Counted from the stretch's first letter, positions 51,144 to 61,170 are shown. The stretch: 64,000 bases of DNA from Prado023 sp963798745 (GCA_963798745.1 CAWCUF010000006.1:62001-126000), one strand, 5' to 3'. Notes: generated by a model not told the origin, from the sequence alone. Translations and numbers: made by a program.

Positions 51144-52598
51144 TCAGACGACCAGGGGGCGGGCGGTCGGCGGGATGGGTGCGTGCAACGTGGTCGAGCC
51201 CATCAGGTGCGCATCGACAGCCGCAGCCGCCGCCCGACCCTCGGCGATCGCCCACACGATCAGCGACTGCCCACGGCCCGCATCCCCGGCGACGAACACG
51301 TCGCGCGCTGACGACGCGTACTGCGCATCACGGCGGATCGCCCCGCGTTCGTCGAGCTCGACGCCGAGCTCGGTCAACAGCGGACCGCGCTCGGGGCCGG
51401 TGAAGCCCATGGCCAGGAACACCAGGTCCGCGGGGATCTCGCGCTCGCTGCCCGGCACCTCGGTGAATCGCCCGTCGACCAGCTCGACGTCGACGAGTTC
51501 CAGGGCGCGCAGCGCACCGGAGTCGTCGGCGATGAACCGCTTGGTGCTGACCGAGTAGACCCGTGCTCCGCCCTCCTCGTGGGCGGAGGTGATCCGGTAG
51601 AGCATCGGGTAGGTGGGCCAGGGTGCGGTGTCCGGCCGGGTGGTCGGCGGGGTGGGCAGGATCTCGAGCTGCGTCACGCTGGCCGCGCCCTGGCGGTGCG
51701 CGGTGCCCAGGCAGTCCGCGCCCGTGTCGCCGCCGCCGATGATGACCACGTGCTTGCCCGCGGCGTCGATCGTGGTCGCCGCCAGGGACCCCTCGCAGAC
51801 CTCGTTGGCCAGCGGCAGGTACTCCATCGCCTGGTACACACCGAGCGCCTCACGCCCGGGCACCGGTAGGTCGCGCGCCGCGGTGGCGCCAACGGTGAGC
51901 AGGATCACGTCGTGGCGCCGGCGCAGGTCCGCGGTGCTCAGGTCGATGCCGACCTCGATCCCGGTGCGGAAGGTCACGCCCTCGCCCTCGAGCTGGGCCA
52001 GCCGGCGATCGACGTGGTGCTTCTCCATCTTGAACTCGGGGATGCCGTAGCGCAGCAACCCACCGGCCCGCGGGGCTCGCTCGTAGACGGTGACCGTGTG
52101 CCCGGCCCGCGCCAGTTGCTGGGCGGCGGCCAGTCCGGCGGGGCCCGAGCCGACCACGGCGACCCGCTTGCCGGACAGTCGCTCGGGGGCCGAGGGCACC
52201 ACCCACCCGGAATCCCAGGCGCGGTCGATGATGGAGACCTCGACCTGCTTGATGGTCACCGGGTCGGCGTTGATGCCCAGCACGCAGGCCGTCTCGCACG
52301 GAGCCGGACACAGCCGACCGGTGAACTCCGGGAAGTTGTTCGTCGCGTGCAGGCGCTCGGAGGCCTCACGCCAGTCGTCGCGCCAGACCAGGTCGTTCCA
52401 CTCCGGGATCAGGTTGCCCAGCGGGCAGCCCTGGTGACAGAACGGGATGCCGCAGTCCATGCAGCGACCCGCCTGCTTGGCCAGGTGGTCGGCCGGGAAC
52501 GGCTCGTAGACCTCCTTCCAGTCCCGGATGCGCACGTCCACCGGACGCCGCGCGGGTAGCTCCTTCGGGGTGGTCAGGAAGCCCTTGGGGTCAGCCAC
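51144..52598 (-). CDS. gltD: Glutamate synthase small subunit (NADPH)
   Basis: The 484-residue subunit passes electrons from NADPH to the large subunit through FAD and iron-sulfur clusters. Cluster cysteines are in RCMDCGIPFCHQGCPLGNLIPEWND and LCPAPCETACVLGIN. The FAD site is VAVVGSGPAGLAAAQQLARAG and the NADPH site VVIIGGGDTGADCLG. The C-terminal GDAGRGQSLIVWAIAEGR is typical. GTG 52598 overlaps the gltB stop by eight bases. Confidence 0.96.
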   Translation of the reverse strand: MADPKGFLTTPKELPARRPVDVRIRDWKEVYEPFPADHLAKQAGRCMDCGIPFCHQGCPLGNLIPEWNDLVWRDDWREASERLHATNNFPEFTGRLCPAPCETACVLGINADPVTIKQVEVSIIDRAWDSGWVVPSAPERLSGKRVAVVGSGPAGLAAAQQLARAGHTVTVYERAPRAGGLLRYGIPEFKMEKHHVDRRLAQLEGEGVTFRTGIEVGIDLSTADLRRRHDVILLTVGATAARDLPVPGREALGVYQAMEYLPLANEVCEGSLAATTIDAAGKHVVIIGGGDTGADCLGTAHRQGAASVTQLEILPTPPTTRPDTAPWPTYPMLYRITSAHEEGGARVYSVSTKRFIADDSGALRALELVDVELVDGRFTEVPGSEREIPADLVFLAMGFTGPERGPLLTELGVELDERGAIRRDAQYASSARDVFVAGDAGRGQSLIVWAIAEGRAAAAAVDAHLMGSTTLHAPIPPTARPLVV

Positions 52599-55500
52599 GG
52601 CTCATCTCCTCCATCACGGCCTCGATCGGGTCCCGGCCCTCGGCGCGGGCCTTGTCCTGGATGTCGAGGATCTTGCGGTAGTCGGTCGGCATGATCTTGG
52701 CGAACCGGCCCAGTGCGGCGCTGCCGCCCTCGAGCAGATCGGTCGCAGCCGTCGAGCCGGTCTCCTCGGCGTGCCTGCGCAGGACAGCGGTCAGCCAGTC
52801 CTGATCGTCGGGGCCCAGTGGCTCGAGGGCCACCATGTCCAGGTTGACCCGCGCCGGGACCAGGTCGAGCACGTAGGCCACCCCGCCGGACATCCCGGCG
52901 GCGAAGTTGCGCCCGGTCGGCCCGAGCACCACCACCCGCCCACCGGTCATGTACTCGCAGCCATGGTCGCCCACGCCCTCCACCACCAGCGTGGCCCCGG
53001 AGTTGCGCACCGCGAACCGCTCCCCCACCCGCCCGCGCAGGAACACCTCCCCGGAGGTGGCGCCGTAGCCGATCACGTTGCCGGCGATGATCTGCTCGCC
53101 GGCCTCGAAAGGTGCCGACCGGTCCGGACGGATCACGATGGTCCCCCCGGACAGACCCTTGCCCACGTAGTCGTTGCCGTCGCCCTCGAGGCGCAGCGTG
53201 ATCCCCGCGGGCAGGAACGCCCCGAAGGACTGCCCCGCGGAGCCGGTGAACGTCAGGTCGATGGTGCCCGCGGGCAGACCCTGCCCGCCGTGCCGTCGGG
53301 TGACCTGGGCACCGAGCATGGTGCCCACCGTGCGATTGACGTTGCGGATGCGCAGTTGGGCGCGGACCGGCTCCCCGGACTCCAGCGCCGGGGCGCAGAG
53401 CGCGATCAGCTCGTTGTCCAGCGCGCGGTCCAGACCGTGGTCCTGGCTGGTGGTCTGGTGCAGGGCGGCGGCGGGGCCGACCTCCGGCACGGCAAGGATC
53501 GGCGAGAGGTCCAGTCCCGAGGCCTTCCAGTGGTCGACCGCAGCGCGGGTGTCGAGCAGCTCGACATGGCCGATCGCCTCGTCCAGGCTGCGGAAGCCGA
53601 GCGCGGCGAGGTGCTCGCGGACCTCCTCGGCGATGAACTGGAAGAAGTTCACGACGTACTCCGCCCGGCCGGTGAACCGGGCCCGCAGCTCGGGGTTCTG
53701 GGTCGCGACCCCGACCGGGCAGGTGTCCAGGTGGCACACGCGCATCATCACGCAGCCCATCACCACCAGCGGCGCCGTGGCGAATCCGAATTCCTCGGCA
53801 CCGAGCAGCGCGGCGATCACCACGTCCCGGCCGGTCTTGAGCTGGCCGTCGGTCTGCAGGACCACCCGGTCGCGCAACCCGTTGAGCAGCAGGGTCTGCT
53901 GGGTCTCGGCCACACCGAGCTCCCACGGCCCGCCGGCGTGCTTGAGCGAGGTCAGCGGCGAGGCGCCGGTGCCGCCGTCGTGCCCGGAGACCAGGATGAC
54001 GTCGGCGTGTGCCTTGGCCACGCCCGCGGCCACTGTGCCCACGCCGATCTCGGAGACGAGCTTCACGTGGATCCGCGCCCGGTCGTTGGCGTTCTTGAGG
54101 TCATGGATGAGCTGCGCGAGGTCCTCGATGGAGTAGATGTCATGGTGCGGGGGTGGGCTGATCAGCCCCACGCCGGGCGTGGAGTGCCGGGTCTTGGCCA
54201 CCCACGGGTAGACCTTGTGCGCGGGCAACTGACCGCCCTCGCCGGGCTTGGCACCCTGGGCCATCTTGATCTGGATGTCGTCGGCGTTGACCAGGTACTG
54301 GCTGGTGACCCCGAACCGGCCGGAGGCCACCTGCTTGATCGCCGAGCGCTTCGAGTCGCCGTTGGGCATGGGCTCGTAGCGCTCGGGATCCTCGCCGCCC
54401 TCGCCGGTGTTGGACTTCGCACCCAGCCGGTTCATGGCGATCGCCAGCGTCTCGTGCGCCTCCTGGCTGATCGATCCGTAGCTCATCGCGCCGGTCGAGA
54501 ACCGCGTCACGATCGCGCTGACCGGCTCGACCTCGGCCAGGGGCACCGGCGGGCGCTGACCCTCGGCGAACCGGAACAGCCCGCGCAGGGTCATCAGCCG
54601 CTGGGACTGGTCATCGACGCTCTGCGTGTACTGCCGGAAGACGTCCATGCGTCCCGAGCGGGTGGAGTGCTGCAGGCGGAACACCGTCTCCGGGTCGAAC
54701 AGGTGCGGCTCGCCCTCGCGGCGCCACTGGTACTCCCCGCCGACCGGCAGGGTGCGGTGCGCCGGCGCGATGCCGTTGGCGGGGTAGGCCAGGGCGTGCC
54801 GACGGGCCACCTCCTCGGCGAGGGTGGACAGACCCACACCGCCGAGCCGCGACGTGGTGCCGGTGAAGTACTGGTCGACCAGCGAATGGCTCAGGCCGAT
54901 CGCCTCGAAGATCTGTGCGCCGCGGTAGGAGGCGACCGTGGAGACGCCCATCTTGCTCATCACCTTGAGCACGCCCTTGCCCAGGGCCTTCACCAGGTTG
55001 CGGACCGCCTTCTCCGGGGGCACCCCGGCGATCACCCCGCGCCGGGCCAGGTCCTCCACGGACTCCATGGCCAGGTAGGGGTTGACCGCGGCGGCGCCGT
55101 ACCCGATCAGCAGCGCGACGTGATGGACCTCGCGCACGTCGCCGGCCTCGATCAGCAGCGAGACCTGGGTTCGGGTCTTGCGCCGGACCAGGTGATGGTG
55201 CACGGCCGAGCACAGCAACAGCGAGGGAATCGGGGCCAGATCCGGGTCGGAGTCGCGGTCCGAGAGCACCAGGACCTTCTTGCCGCCGGCCACGTGCCGG
55301 TCGGCCTCGGCACAGATCTCCCCCAGGCGCTTGCGCAGCCCCGGACCACCGTCAGCAACCCGGAACAGGCCGCTGATCTTGGCCCCGGAGAAGCCTGGGG
55401 CGTCGCCGTCGGCATTGATCTGGCGCAACTTGGCCAACTCGTCGTTGTCGATCACCGGGAAGGGCAGCACCACCTGGCGGCAGTGCCCGGGAGTGGCCTC

Positions 55501-57129
55501 CAGCAGGTTGCTCTCCGGTCCGATGTGGCTGCCCAGAGAGGTCACGATCTCCTCGCGGATCGCGTCCAGCGGCGGGTTGGTCACCTGCGCGAACAGTTGC
55601 GCGAAGTAGTCGAACAGGAGCCGGGGGCGATCCGAGAGCACGGCGATCGGGGTGTCGGTACCCATCGAGCCCAGCGCCTCCAGGGCGTGGCGCGCCATCG
55701 GTGTGAGCAGGATCCGCAGCTCCTCCTCGGTGTAGCCGAAGGTCTGCTGGCGCCGGGCCACCGACTTGGTGGTGTGCACCACGTGCTCGCGCTCGGGCAG
55801 TTCCTCGAGGTGCACGAGCCCGGCATTGAGCCAGTCGTCATAGGGCGCCTGCGCGGCGAGCTCGGACTTGATCTCGTCGTCCTCGATGATCCGTCCGGCG
55901 GCTGTGTCGACCAGGAACATCCGACCGGGTTGGAGCCGACCCTTGCGGACCACCGTGGCCGGGTCGATGTCCAGCACGCCGGCCTCGGAGCCCAGCACCA
56001 CCAGCCCGTCGTCGGTGACCCAGAACCGGCCCGGGCGCAGGCCGTTGCGGTCCAGCACCGCCCCGATCACCGAGCCGTCGGTGAAGCTGACGTTGGCAGG
56101 ACCGTCCCAGGGCTCCATCAGGTTGGCGTGGTACTGGTAGAAGGCCCGACGGGCCGGGTCCATCTCGTCGTGGTTCTCCCACGCCTCGGGGATCATCATC
56201 AGCACGGAGTGCGGCAGCGAACGACCCGCCATGTGCAGCAGCTCGACGACCTCGTCGAAGCTGGCTGAGTCACTGGCGCCCTCGGTGCAGATCGGGAAGA
56301 TCCGGCGGATGTCGCCGGGAAGCAGCTCGGAGTTGAGCTGCGCCTCGCGGGCCTGCATCCAGTTGCGGTTGCCACGCACCGTGTTGATCTCGCCGTTGTG
56401 GGCGATCAGTCGGTAGGGGTGGGCCAGGGTCCAGCTCGGGAACGTGTTGGTGGAGAAGCGTGAGTGCACCAGGGCCAGCGCACTGGCCATCCGCGGGTCG
56501 ACCAGGTCGGGGAAGAAGTGCTCGAGCTGGCCGGTGGTCAGCATGCCCTTGTAGACCAGGGTGCGCGTCGACAGGCTGGCGAAGTAGACCTCGACCTCAC
56601 GCTCGGCCCGCTTGCGCAAGCAGAACGCCATCCGCTCGAGCACGAGCTGGTCACTGATCCGGTGCTTGGGGGCGACGAACAATTGGCGGAACCGGGGCAT
56701 CGTGCTGCGCGCAGTGGACCCGATCATGTCGTCCACGGTCGGCAGGTCGCGCCAACCGAGCACGACCAGCTCCTCCTCCTCGGCGATCCGCTCGATCGCG
56801 GCCATGGCGTGCCGCTCGCCTGCGGCGTCGTCGGGCAGGAAGGCCAGGCCGACGGCATAGGAGCCGGCCGCAGGCAGGTCGAAGTCGACCTCTGCGCGCA
56901 GGAACGCGTCGGGGACCTGCACCAGGATCCCGGCCCCGTCGCCGCTGTCCGGCTCGGCCCCGGAGGCCCCCCGGTGGTCCAGGTTGCGCAGCGCCGTCAA
57001 CGCCTTGACCACGATGTCGTTGCTGGCCACCCCGGTCATCGTGGCCACGAACGCCACCCCACAGGCATCCCGCTCGAAGGCGGGGTCGTAGAGGCCGGTG
57101 GCCGGCGGAACGGCAGAGAAAAGCGCCAT
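52591..57129 (-). CDS. gltB: Glutamate synthase large subunit
   Basis: The 1512-residue enzyme makes two glutamates from glutamine and 2-oxoglutarate. A 22-residue propeptide ending at ERDA is removed to expose Cys23 (CGVAFV), the glutaminase nucleophile. The central and FMN synthase domains follow (SYGSISQEAHETLAIAMNRLGAKSNTGEGGED, ISPPPHHDIYSIEDLAQLIHDL, GGTGASPLTS), with the 3Fe-4S cysteines in MGCVMMRVCHLDTCPVGVATQ. AGGAG precedes ATG 57129. It is co-transcribed with gltD and links nitrogen assimilation to 2-oxoglutarate. Confidence 0.97.
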   Translation of the reverse strand: MALFSAVPPATGLYDPAFERDACGVAFVATMTGVASNDIVVKALTALRNLDHRGASGAEPDSGDGAGILVQVPDAFLRAEVDFDLPAAGSYAVGLAFLPDDAAGERHAMAAIERIAEEEELVVLGWRDLPTVDDMIGSTARSTMPRFRQLFVAPKHRISDQLVLERMAFCLRKRAEREVEVYFASLSTRTLVYKGMLTTGQLEHFFPDLVDPRMASALALVHSRFSTNTFPSWTLAHPYRLIAHNGEINTVRGNRNWMQAREAQLNSELLPGDIRRIFPICTEGASDSASFDEVVELLHMAGRSLPHSVLMMIPEAWENHDEMDPARRAFYQYHANLMEPWDGPANVSFTDGSVIGAVLDRNGLRPGRFWVTDDGLVVLGSEAGVLDIDPATVVRKGRLQPGRMFLVDTAAGRIIEDDEIKSELAAQAPYDDWLNAGLVHLEELPEREHVVHTTKSVARRQQTFGYTEEELRILLTPMARHALEALGSMGTDTPIAVLSDRPRLLFDYFAQLFAQVTNPPLDAIREEIVTSLGSHIGPESNLLEATPGHCRQVVLPFPVIDNDELAKLRQINADGDAPGFSGAKISGLFRVADGGPGLRKRLGEICAEADRHVAGGKKVLVLSDRDSDPDLAPIPSLLLCSAVHHHLVRRKTRTQVSLLIEAGDVREVHHVALLIGYGAAAVNPYLAMESVEDLARRGVIAGVPPEKAVRNLVKALGKGVLKVMSKMGVSTVASYRGAQIFEAIGLSHSLVDQYFTGTTSRLGGVGLSTLAEEVARRHALAYPANGIAPAHRTLPVGGEYQWRREGEPHLFDPETVFRLQHSTRSGRMDVFRQYTQSVDDQSQRLMTLRGLFRFAEGQRPPVPLAEVEPVSAIVTRFSTGAMSYGSISQEAHETLAIAMNRLGAKSNTGEGGEDPERYEPMPNGDSKRSAIKQVASGRFGVTSQYLVNADDIQIKMAQGAKPGEGGQLPAHKVYPWVAKTRHSTPGVGLISPPPHHDIYSIEDLAQLIHDLKNANDRARIHVKLVSEIGVGTVAAGVAKAHADVILVSGHDGGTGASPLTSLKHAGGPWELGVAETQQTLLLNGLRDRVVLQTDGQLKTGRDVVIAALLGAEEFGFATAPLVVMGCVMMRVCHLDTCPVGVATQNPELRARFTGRAEYVVNFFQFIAEEVREHLAALGFRSLDEAIGHVELLDTRAAVDHWKASGLDLSPILAVPEVGPAAALHQTTSQDHGLDRALDNELIALCAPALESGEPVRAQLRIRNVNRTVGTMLGAQVTRRHGGQGLPAGTIDLTFTGSAGQSFGAFLPAGITLRLEGDGNDYVGKGLSGGTIVIRPDRSAPFEAGEQIIAGNVIGYGATSGEVFLRGRVGERFAVRNSGATLVVEGVGDHGCEYMTGGRVVVLGPTGRNFAAGMSGGVAYVLDLVPARVNLDMVALEPLGPDDQDWLTAVLRRHAEETGSTAATDLLEGGSAALGRFAKIMPTDYRKILDIQDKARAEGRDPIEAVMEEMSRG

Positions 57130-57203
57130 GGTCTGCTCCTCGAACGTCGTCGCCGGCCCACTCGAGCGGCCAGCACGACGCGGCTGGTGCGGGAGTTGAG
57201 GTC

Positions 57204-57238
57204 GGCGGGACGACGTTGGCCCGCCGGGGCACACTGTA
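57204..57238 (-). promoter_or_regulatory. gltB promoter and leader hairpin
   Basis: A TACAGT -10-like box on the minus strand (57238-57233) gives a leader of about 95 bases before gltB. The start of that leader can form a six-base stem (57204-57209 with 57220-57225, ten-base loop). No known riboswitch or attenuator is recognised. The remaining bases to 57363 show no gene. Confidence 0.4.
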
Positions 57239-57363
57239 GAACATCATCGGCGGGGCGTGCACCTGCTCCCCGGTGGACCCGACCAGTCGGTGGCCGAGCG
57301 GAGTTGGCACGACCCGTGCCAGCGCCGGGCCGCTGAGCATCCCGCGCGCACCAGGGGCCGAGC

Positions 57364-58620
57364 ATGAACGAGATCACGATCCGACCCGGCAGTTCATCCC
57401 GGGCCGGCCGACGTCACCCACGAGCGGGCGCGGCCCTGATCGGCGCGTGCGCGGGGATGCTCCTGGTCGGCTGCACCAGCGGCACCGGGCCCGCTGCGCC
57501 CGCCACCTCGTCGGGATCCCCCACGCCCCTCGCGTCCTCCCCCACGGCGTCGGACCCGGCAGCCAGCCCACCGCCGGGGACGGCCGACATCAGCGGCGTC
57601 GAGGTGGCCAGCCGCATCGAGGGATTCCAGCGGCCGTGGGACCTGCGCTTCCTTCCCGACGGCACCCCGCTGGTCACCGAGCGCCCCGGACAGCTCGCGG
57701 CGATCGTCGACGGCCGACGCCAGGTCGTGGCCACCGTGCCCGATGTGGTGGCGCGCGGCGAGGGCGGGCTGATGGGCCTGGCCCTCGACCCCCAGTTCGC
57801 CACGAACCGGCGGATCTACCTCTGCTACGCCGCAGGCAGCGCAGGCACCGTCTCGGACGTGCGAGTCGTACGGTTCCGGCTGGCCGAGACCCTCGAGGCG
57901 ATCAGCGACCCGACGCCGATCGTGACCGGCCTTCCTGCCGGGGCTGGCAACCGGCACCTGGGCTGCCGGGTCGAGGTCGGCCCCGACCAACTGCTCTGGA
58001 TCACTGCCGGCGATGCCGTGTCACCGCGGGCTCCCCAGGACCCGACGAGCCGGGCGGGCAAGGTGCTGCGCGCGACCCTGGCCGGCGAGCCCGCGCCGGC
58101 CAACCCGGGCGACGGCTGGGACCCCTACGTCTACACGCTCGGGCATCGCAACATCCAGGGCCTGGCCTTCCGGGCGCAGGACTCGGCGCCGTTCAGCGTC
58201 GAGCACGGCACCGGCTGCGACGACGAGATCAACAGGCTGGTCCGCGGGGGCAACTACGGTTGGGACCCGGTCGGTGGCGGGGGCGGCTACGCCGAGGACG
58301 CGCCGATGACGTCATCAGACATCCCCGATGCGCGCGCGGCGGTATGGTCCAGCGGATGCCCGACGATCGCCCCTTCAGGTGCGGAGTTCATCACCGGTCC
58401 GCAGTGGGGCCGGTGGACCGGGGCGCTGGCAGTGGCGGTGCTCAAGGACCGGGAACTCCTGCTCGTCTCGCTCGACGGCGACCAAGTGGCGGACACCCGC
58501 ACCGTGCTGTCCGGGGAGTTGGGCCGCCTGCGCACGGTGCGCAACGGACCCGACGGCGGCCTGTGGCTGACCGTCGACGACGACCGCGGGGCAGTCGTGC
58601 GGGTGGTGCCGCGCGCCTGA
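57364..58620 (+). CDS. Secreted lipoprotein of the PQQ-dependent sugar dehydrogenase (GdhB/sorbosone dehydrogenase) family
   Basis: The 418-residue lipoprotein has a lipobox LLVGC with the acylated Cys37, a Ser/Pro/Thr-rich linker to about residue 75, and a six-bladed beta-propeller of the glucose/sorbosone dehydrogenase family. Family motifs are RPWDLRFLPDGTPLVTERPGQL, GEGGLMGLALDPQFATNRRIYL, TAGDAVSPRAPQD, GHRNIQGLAF, CDDEINRLVRGGNYGWD and the late GRLRTVRNGPDGGLWL. It is membrane-anchored outside the cell and may oxidise an aldose with PQQ, which actinobacteria often do not make; that activity is unproven. It is divergent from gltB. Confidence 0.88.
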   Translation: MNEITIRPGSSSRAGRRHPRAGAALIGACAGMLLVGCTSGTGPAAPATSSGSPTPLASSPTASDPAASPPPGTADISGVEVASRIEGFQRPWDLRFLPDGTPLVTERPGQLAAIVDGRRQVVATVPDVVARGEGGLMGLALDPQFATNRRIYLCYAAGSAGTVSDVRVVRFRLAETLEAISDPTPIVTGLPAGAGNRHLGCRVEVGPDQLLWITAGDAVSPRAPQDPTSRAGKVLRATLAGEPAPANPGDGWDPYVYTLGHRNIQGLAFRAQDSAPFSVEHGTGCDDEINRLVRGGNYGWDPVGGGGGYAEDAPMTSSDIPDARAAVWSSGCPTIAPSGAEFITGPQWGRWTGALAVAVLKDRELLLVSLDGDQVADTRTVLSGELGRLRTVRNGPDGGLWLTVDDDRGAVVRVVPRA

Positions 58621-58738
58621 GGGCCCGGCCTGGGCGCCCAGGGCTGCTCAGCGGGTGCGGGCAGCTCTGAGCGTCCTGAGCTGCCCAGGAGTTCGGGCTG
58701 CACCGCCGGTGCCGCACCCCTGACGCATCGCGACGCAG

Positions 58739-58771
58739 ACGTGCCCGGCCCCCGAGGGGAACCGGGCACGT
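58739..58771. terminator. Bidirectional terminator between convergent genes
   Basis: A perfect ten-base inverted repeat ACGTGCCCGG/CCGGGCACGT (58739-58748 with 58762-58771) encloses a further CCCC/GGGG pairing. It lies between the sugar dehydrogenase (+) and membrane-protein (-) genes. Confidence 0.75.
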
Positions 58772-58787
58772 GGCCTGCGAGCGAGGG

Positions 58788-59240
58788 TCAGGCCGAAGCG
58801 GCGACACTCGGCACTGCCGGCTCCGCTCGGCGGCTGCGCCGATCCAGGGCTCCGATTCCCGCACCGGTCAGCACCGCCACCAGGCCCATCCCCATGGCGA
58901 AGGCGGCCACTCCGAAGGCCACCACGGAGGTGAACAGCGAGGCGCGCAGGAAGGAGGCGCTCTGCGCCGTGGCACGCAGCGGGTCCTCCCGGTCCAGCTC
59001 GGCGTAGGTCTTGCCGCCGGTCGCTTCAAGAGCGTGGGTGTTGATGATGTCGGCCATGCAGAAGGCCTCCAGCGGGCCGTTGACGTCCTCGCCCTGCTGG
59101 CAGGACGCGTCCTCGCTGACGGTGATGTTCTCCGCACCCAGCTGGTCGGACACCATGTACCAGGTGCCGGCGCCGCCGACGATGAGCAGGGCTCCGGCGA
59201 GGTAGAGCAGGATGGAGACGACTCGGGGAGTCTCGGACAT
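58788..59240 (-). CDS. Small membrane protein with paired hydrophobic helices
   Basis: The 150-residue protein has a first membrane helix (about 8-30), an extracytoplasmic loop with two cysteines (SCQQGEDVNGPLEAFCMADI) and a second membrane region (about 97-128). Proteins of this type are sometimes labelled LigA-like in actinobacterial databases, but I see no dioxygenase residues. AGGAT precedes the ATG. The spacer 59241-59372 behind it is AT-richer than its surroundings and probably holds its promoter (CATAGT/GATAGT on the minus strand). Function unknown. Confidence 0.75.
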   Translation of the reverse strand: MSETPRVVSILLYLAGALLIVGGAGTWYMVSDQLGAENITVSEDASCQQGEDVNGPLEAFCMADIINTHALEATGGKTYAELDREDPLRATAQSASFLRASLFTSVVAFGVAAFAMGMGLVAVLTGAGIGALDRRSRRAEPAVPSVAASA

Positions 59241-59372
59241 TAGTGATCCTCACGTGTTGGGGTGTCTTGCTTGCACTATCAACTATGCACTGCGCTCCGG
59301 CTCACCACGTGGATTGAAAGACCAATTTCCTCGGGTCGAAGGTCCTCAATTGCCCAGTGCCACCTGACCAGG

Positions 59373-60293
59373 TCACGCCGTCCTCGGCCGCTCCGATGAG
59401 TCCGCAGCGTCCGCCGAGCCACCCCGCAGGGCAGCGGCCGGTTCCCGGCCCGGGCGCAGGCGGGCGCTGACGACGAAGTAGGCGACCGCGCCGAGCCCGA
59501 CCACCACGGAGGTGAACACGTTGATCCGGATGCCGGCGAGTTGGGTCGCGGGATCGATGCGCAGCAGTTCCATCGCCAGCCGACCTACGCAGTAGGCCGC
59601 GACATACAGGGCGAACGCGCGCCCATGACCCAGCGTCCAGCGCCGGTCGGCCCACAGCACCAGGAGGGCCACGCCGACCAGCCACAGCGATTCGTAGAGG
59701 AAGGTGGGGTGGAAGGTGGCGTACTGCTCGTAGCCCTCCGGCCGGTTGATCGGGTCGATCTCCAGCCCCCAGGGCAGGTCCGTGGGCCTGCCGAACAGCT
59801 CCTGGTTGAACCAGTTGCCCCAACGGCCCAGGGCCTGGGCCAGGGGGATCCCGACGGCCAGCGCGTCGGCGAACGGCGGCAGCGGGACGCCCCTTCGCTG
59901 GCACCCGATCCAGGCCCCGACCCCGCCCAGGGCGATCGCGCCCCAGATACCCAGGCCGCCGGACCAGATCTTCAGGGCTGCGACGAACCCCGAGCCGTCT
60001 GTGCCGAAGTAGGTCGACCAGTCGGTGAGCACATGATAGATGCGCCCGCCCACTATGCCGAAGGGCACCGCCCAGATGGCCACGTCGTAGACCAGTCCGC
60101 GCTCACCGCCGCGGGCCACCCAGCGCCGGTCGCCGGTCCACATCGCCACGACGATGCCGGCGAGGATGCACAGCGCGTAGGCGCGCAGCGGGAACGGCCC
60201 GAGCTGCCAGACGGACTGGTCCGGGCTGGGGATCGAGGCCGGGGCGCCGGCGTTGCTCGTTGTCTGGATGGCCAGGGCTGCGGCGGAGATCAC
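59373..60293 (-). CDS. lgt: Prolipoprotein diacylglyceryl transferase
   Basis: The 306-residue inner-membrane enzyme transfers diacylglycerol to the lipobox cysteine of prolipoproteins. About seven hydrophobic helices are visible. Signatures are FPLRAYALCILAG, FGIVGGRIYHVLTDW and the Lgt motif GRWGNWFNQELFG, with HPTFLYESLW later. The GTG start overlaps the stop of the DsbA-like gene (GTGA). It could process the lipoprotein encoded at 57364. Confidence 0.95.
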   Translation of the reverse strand: MISAAALAIQTTSNAGAPASIPSPDQSVWQLGPFPLRAYALCILAGIVVAMWTGDRRWVARGGERGLVYDVAIWAVPFGIVGGRIYHVLTDWSTYFGTDGSGFVAALKIWSGGLGIWGAIALGGVGAWIGCQRRGVPLPPFADALAVGIPLAQALGRWGNWFNQELFGRPTDLPWGLEIDPINRPEGYEQYATFHPTFLYESLWLVGVALLVLWADRRWTLGHGRAFALYVAAYCVGRLAMELLRIDPATQLAGIRINVFTSVVVGLGAVAYFVVSARLRPGREPAAALRGGSADAADSSERPRTA

Positions 60294-61141
60294 TTCGCGG
60301 TCGCGGCGTCGATCTTCTGCGTCAGACCAGCCACGTCGGCCAGCTCCGAGGACGAGATCTCCACGCCGTTCAGATAGGCGGTCGGGGTGCCGCCGGCGCC
60401 GGACTCACTGAACGCCTGGTTGCTGTTCGCGGCCCAGCCGAGATAGGTACCGTCCTGCACGCAGGAGGTGAACGTGGCCAGGTCCGCATCCTCGATGCCG
60501 ACCGTGCTGCCAAGGTCGATCAACTGCTGGTCGGAGAAGCCGACCCCCTCGTCCGCGGGCTGGATGTCGAAGATCGCGGAGTGGTACTCGGTGGTCCTGC
60601 CCGCATCCACCGCGCAGCCCCAGGCGCTGGTCGCGCGGGCCGAGGAGTTCGGGTTGCCATTGGCTGCGTTGTCCTGCGCGAGCCCGTTGTCCAGGAACGT
60701 GGCCGGGCGGTACAGCAGCTTGACCCGGCCCTCGTCGGCCAGGGCCTTGATGCCGTCGGCGGAGGCTGCCTCCACCTGCGCGCACGCCGGACACTGGAAG
60801 TCCTCCCAGATCTCCAGGGTGGGCAGCGTGGCCTCGTCGGCCGAGGTCCACCCAGAGCCGTAGGGAACGCCGTAGGTCGGGGCACTGACCCCGGTGGGCA
60901 GGGCCGCGTTCGGATCCGCACTGGCCACCGGAGCGGCCGGGTCGGCGGGGTCGTCCTGGCCGGCGAAGAAGCCCACCGCGAGCAACCCGCCCACGATCAG
61001 CACCACGACCAGGCCACCGACGATCCGGATCGCACGCTCGCGGCGGCGCTCGGCCGCCTCGGTCTGGGCCCGCGCATGCTCAGCGAGCTGCTTGGGCGTC
61101 GCGCCCGCGCCCGACTTGGGTGCGTTCTTCTCGGCTGCCAT
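60290..61141 (-). CDS. Membrane-anchored DsbA-like thiol oxidoreductase
   Basis: The 283-residue protein has a cytoplasmic N-terminus, one membrane helix (about 38-60), and an extracytoplasmic thioredoxin-fold domain. The redox motif is Cys117-Pro-Ala-Cys120 in WEDFQCPACAQVE; the cis-proline loop is GGTPTAYLNG. It should introduce disulfides in exported proteins. A VKOR gene, the usual reoxidising partner, is divergent 208 bases away. GGAGG lies five bases before ATG 61141. The stop overlaps lgt. Confidence 0.92.
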   Translation of the reverse strand: MAAEKNAPKSGAGATPKQLAEHARAQTEAAERRRERAIRIVGGLVVVLIVGGLLAVGFFAGQDDPADPAAPVASADPNAALPTGVSAPTYGVPYGSGWTSADEATLPTLEIWEDFQCPACAQVEAASADGIKALADEGRVKLLYRPATFLDNGLAQDNAANGNPNSSARATSAWGCAVDAGRTTEYHSAIFDIQPADEGVGFSDQQLIDLGSTVGIEDADLATFTSCVQDGTYLGWAANSNQAFSESGAGGTPTAYLNGVEISSSELADVAGLTQKIDAATAK

Positions 61142-61164
61142 GGCCACCTCCGTGAGTCTGGGCA

Positions 61165-61170
61165 AGATTA
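61165..61170 (-). promoter_or_regulatory. -10 box of the DsbA-like gene
   Basis: TAATCT on the minus strand lies 23 bases before ATG 61141, an acceptable distance for a short leader that contains the GGAGG. No convincing -35 box is seen. Confidence 0.4.

Noticed and set aside
52528..56268. 1246-codon open frame on the plus strand
   Set aside because: It is the antisense shadow of gltB and has a low-complexity Gly/Arg/Val-rich composition with no recognisable motif.
58788..59240. LigA-like dioxygenase label for the small membrane protein
   Set aside because: The protein has two hydrophobic regions and a small loop, and lacks metal ligands of ring-opening dioxygenases.
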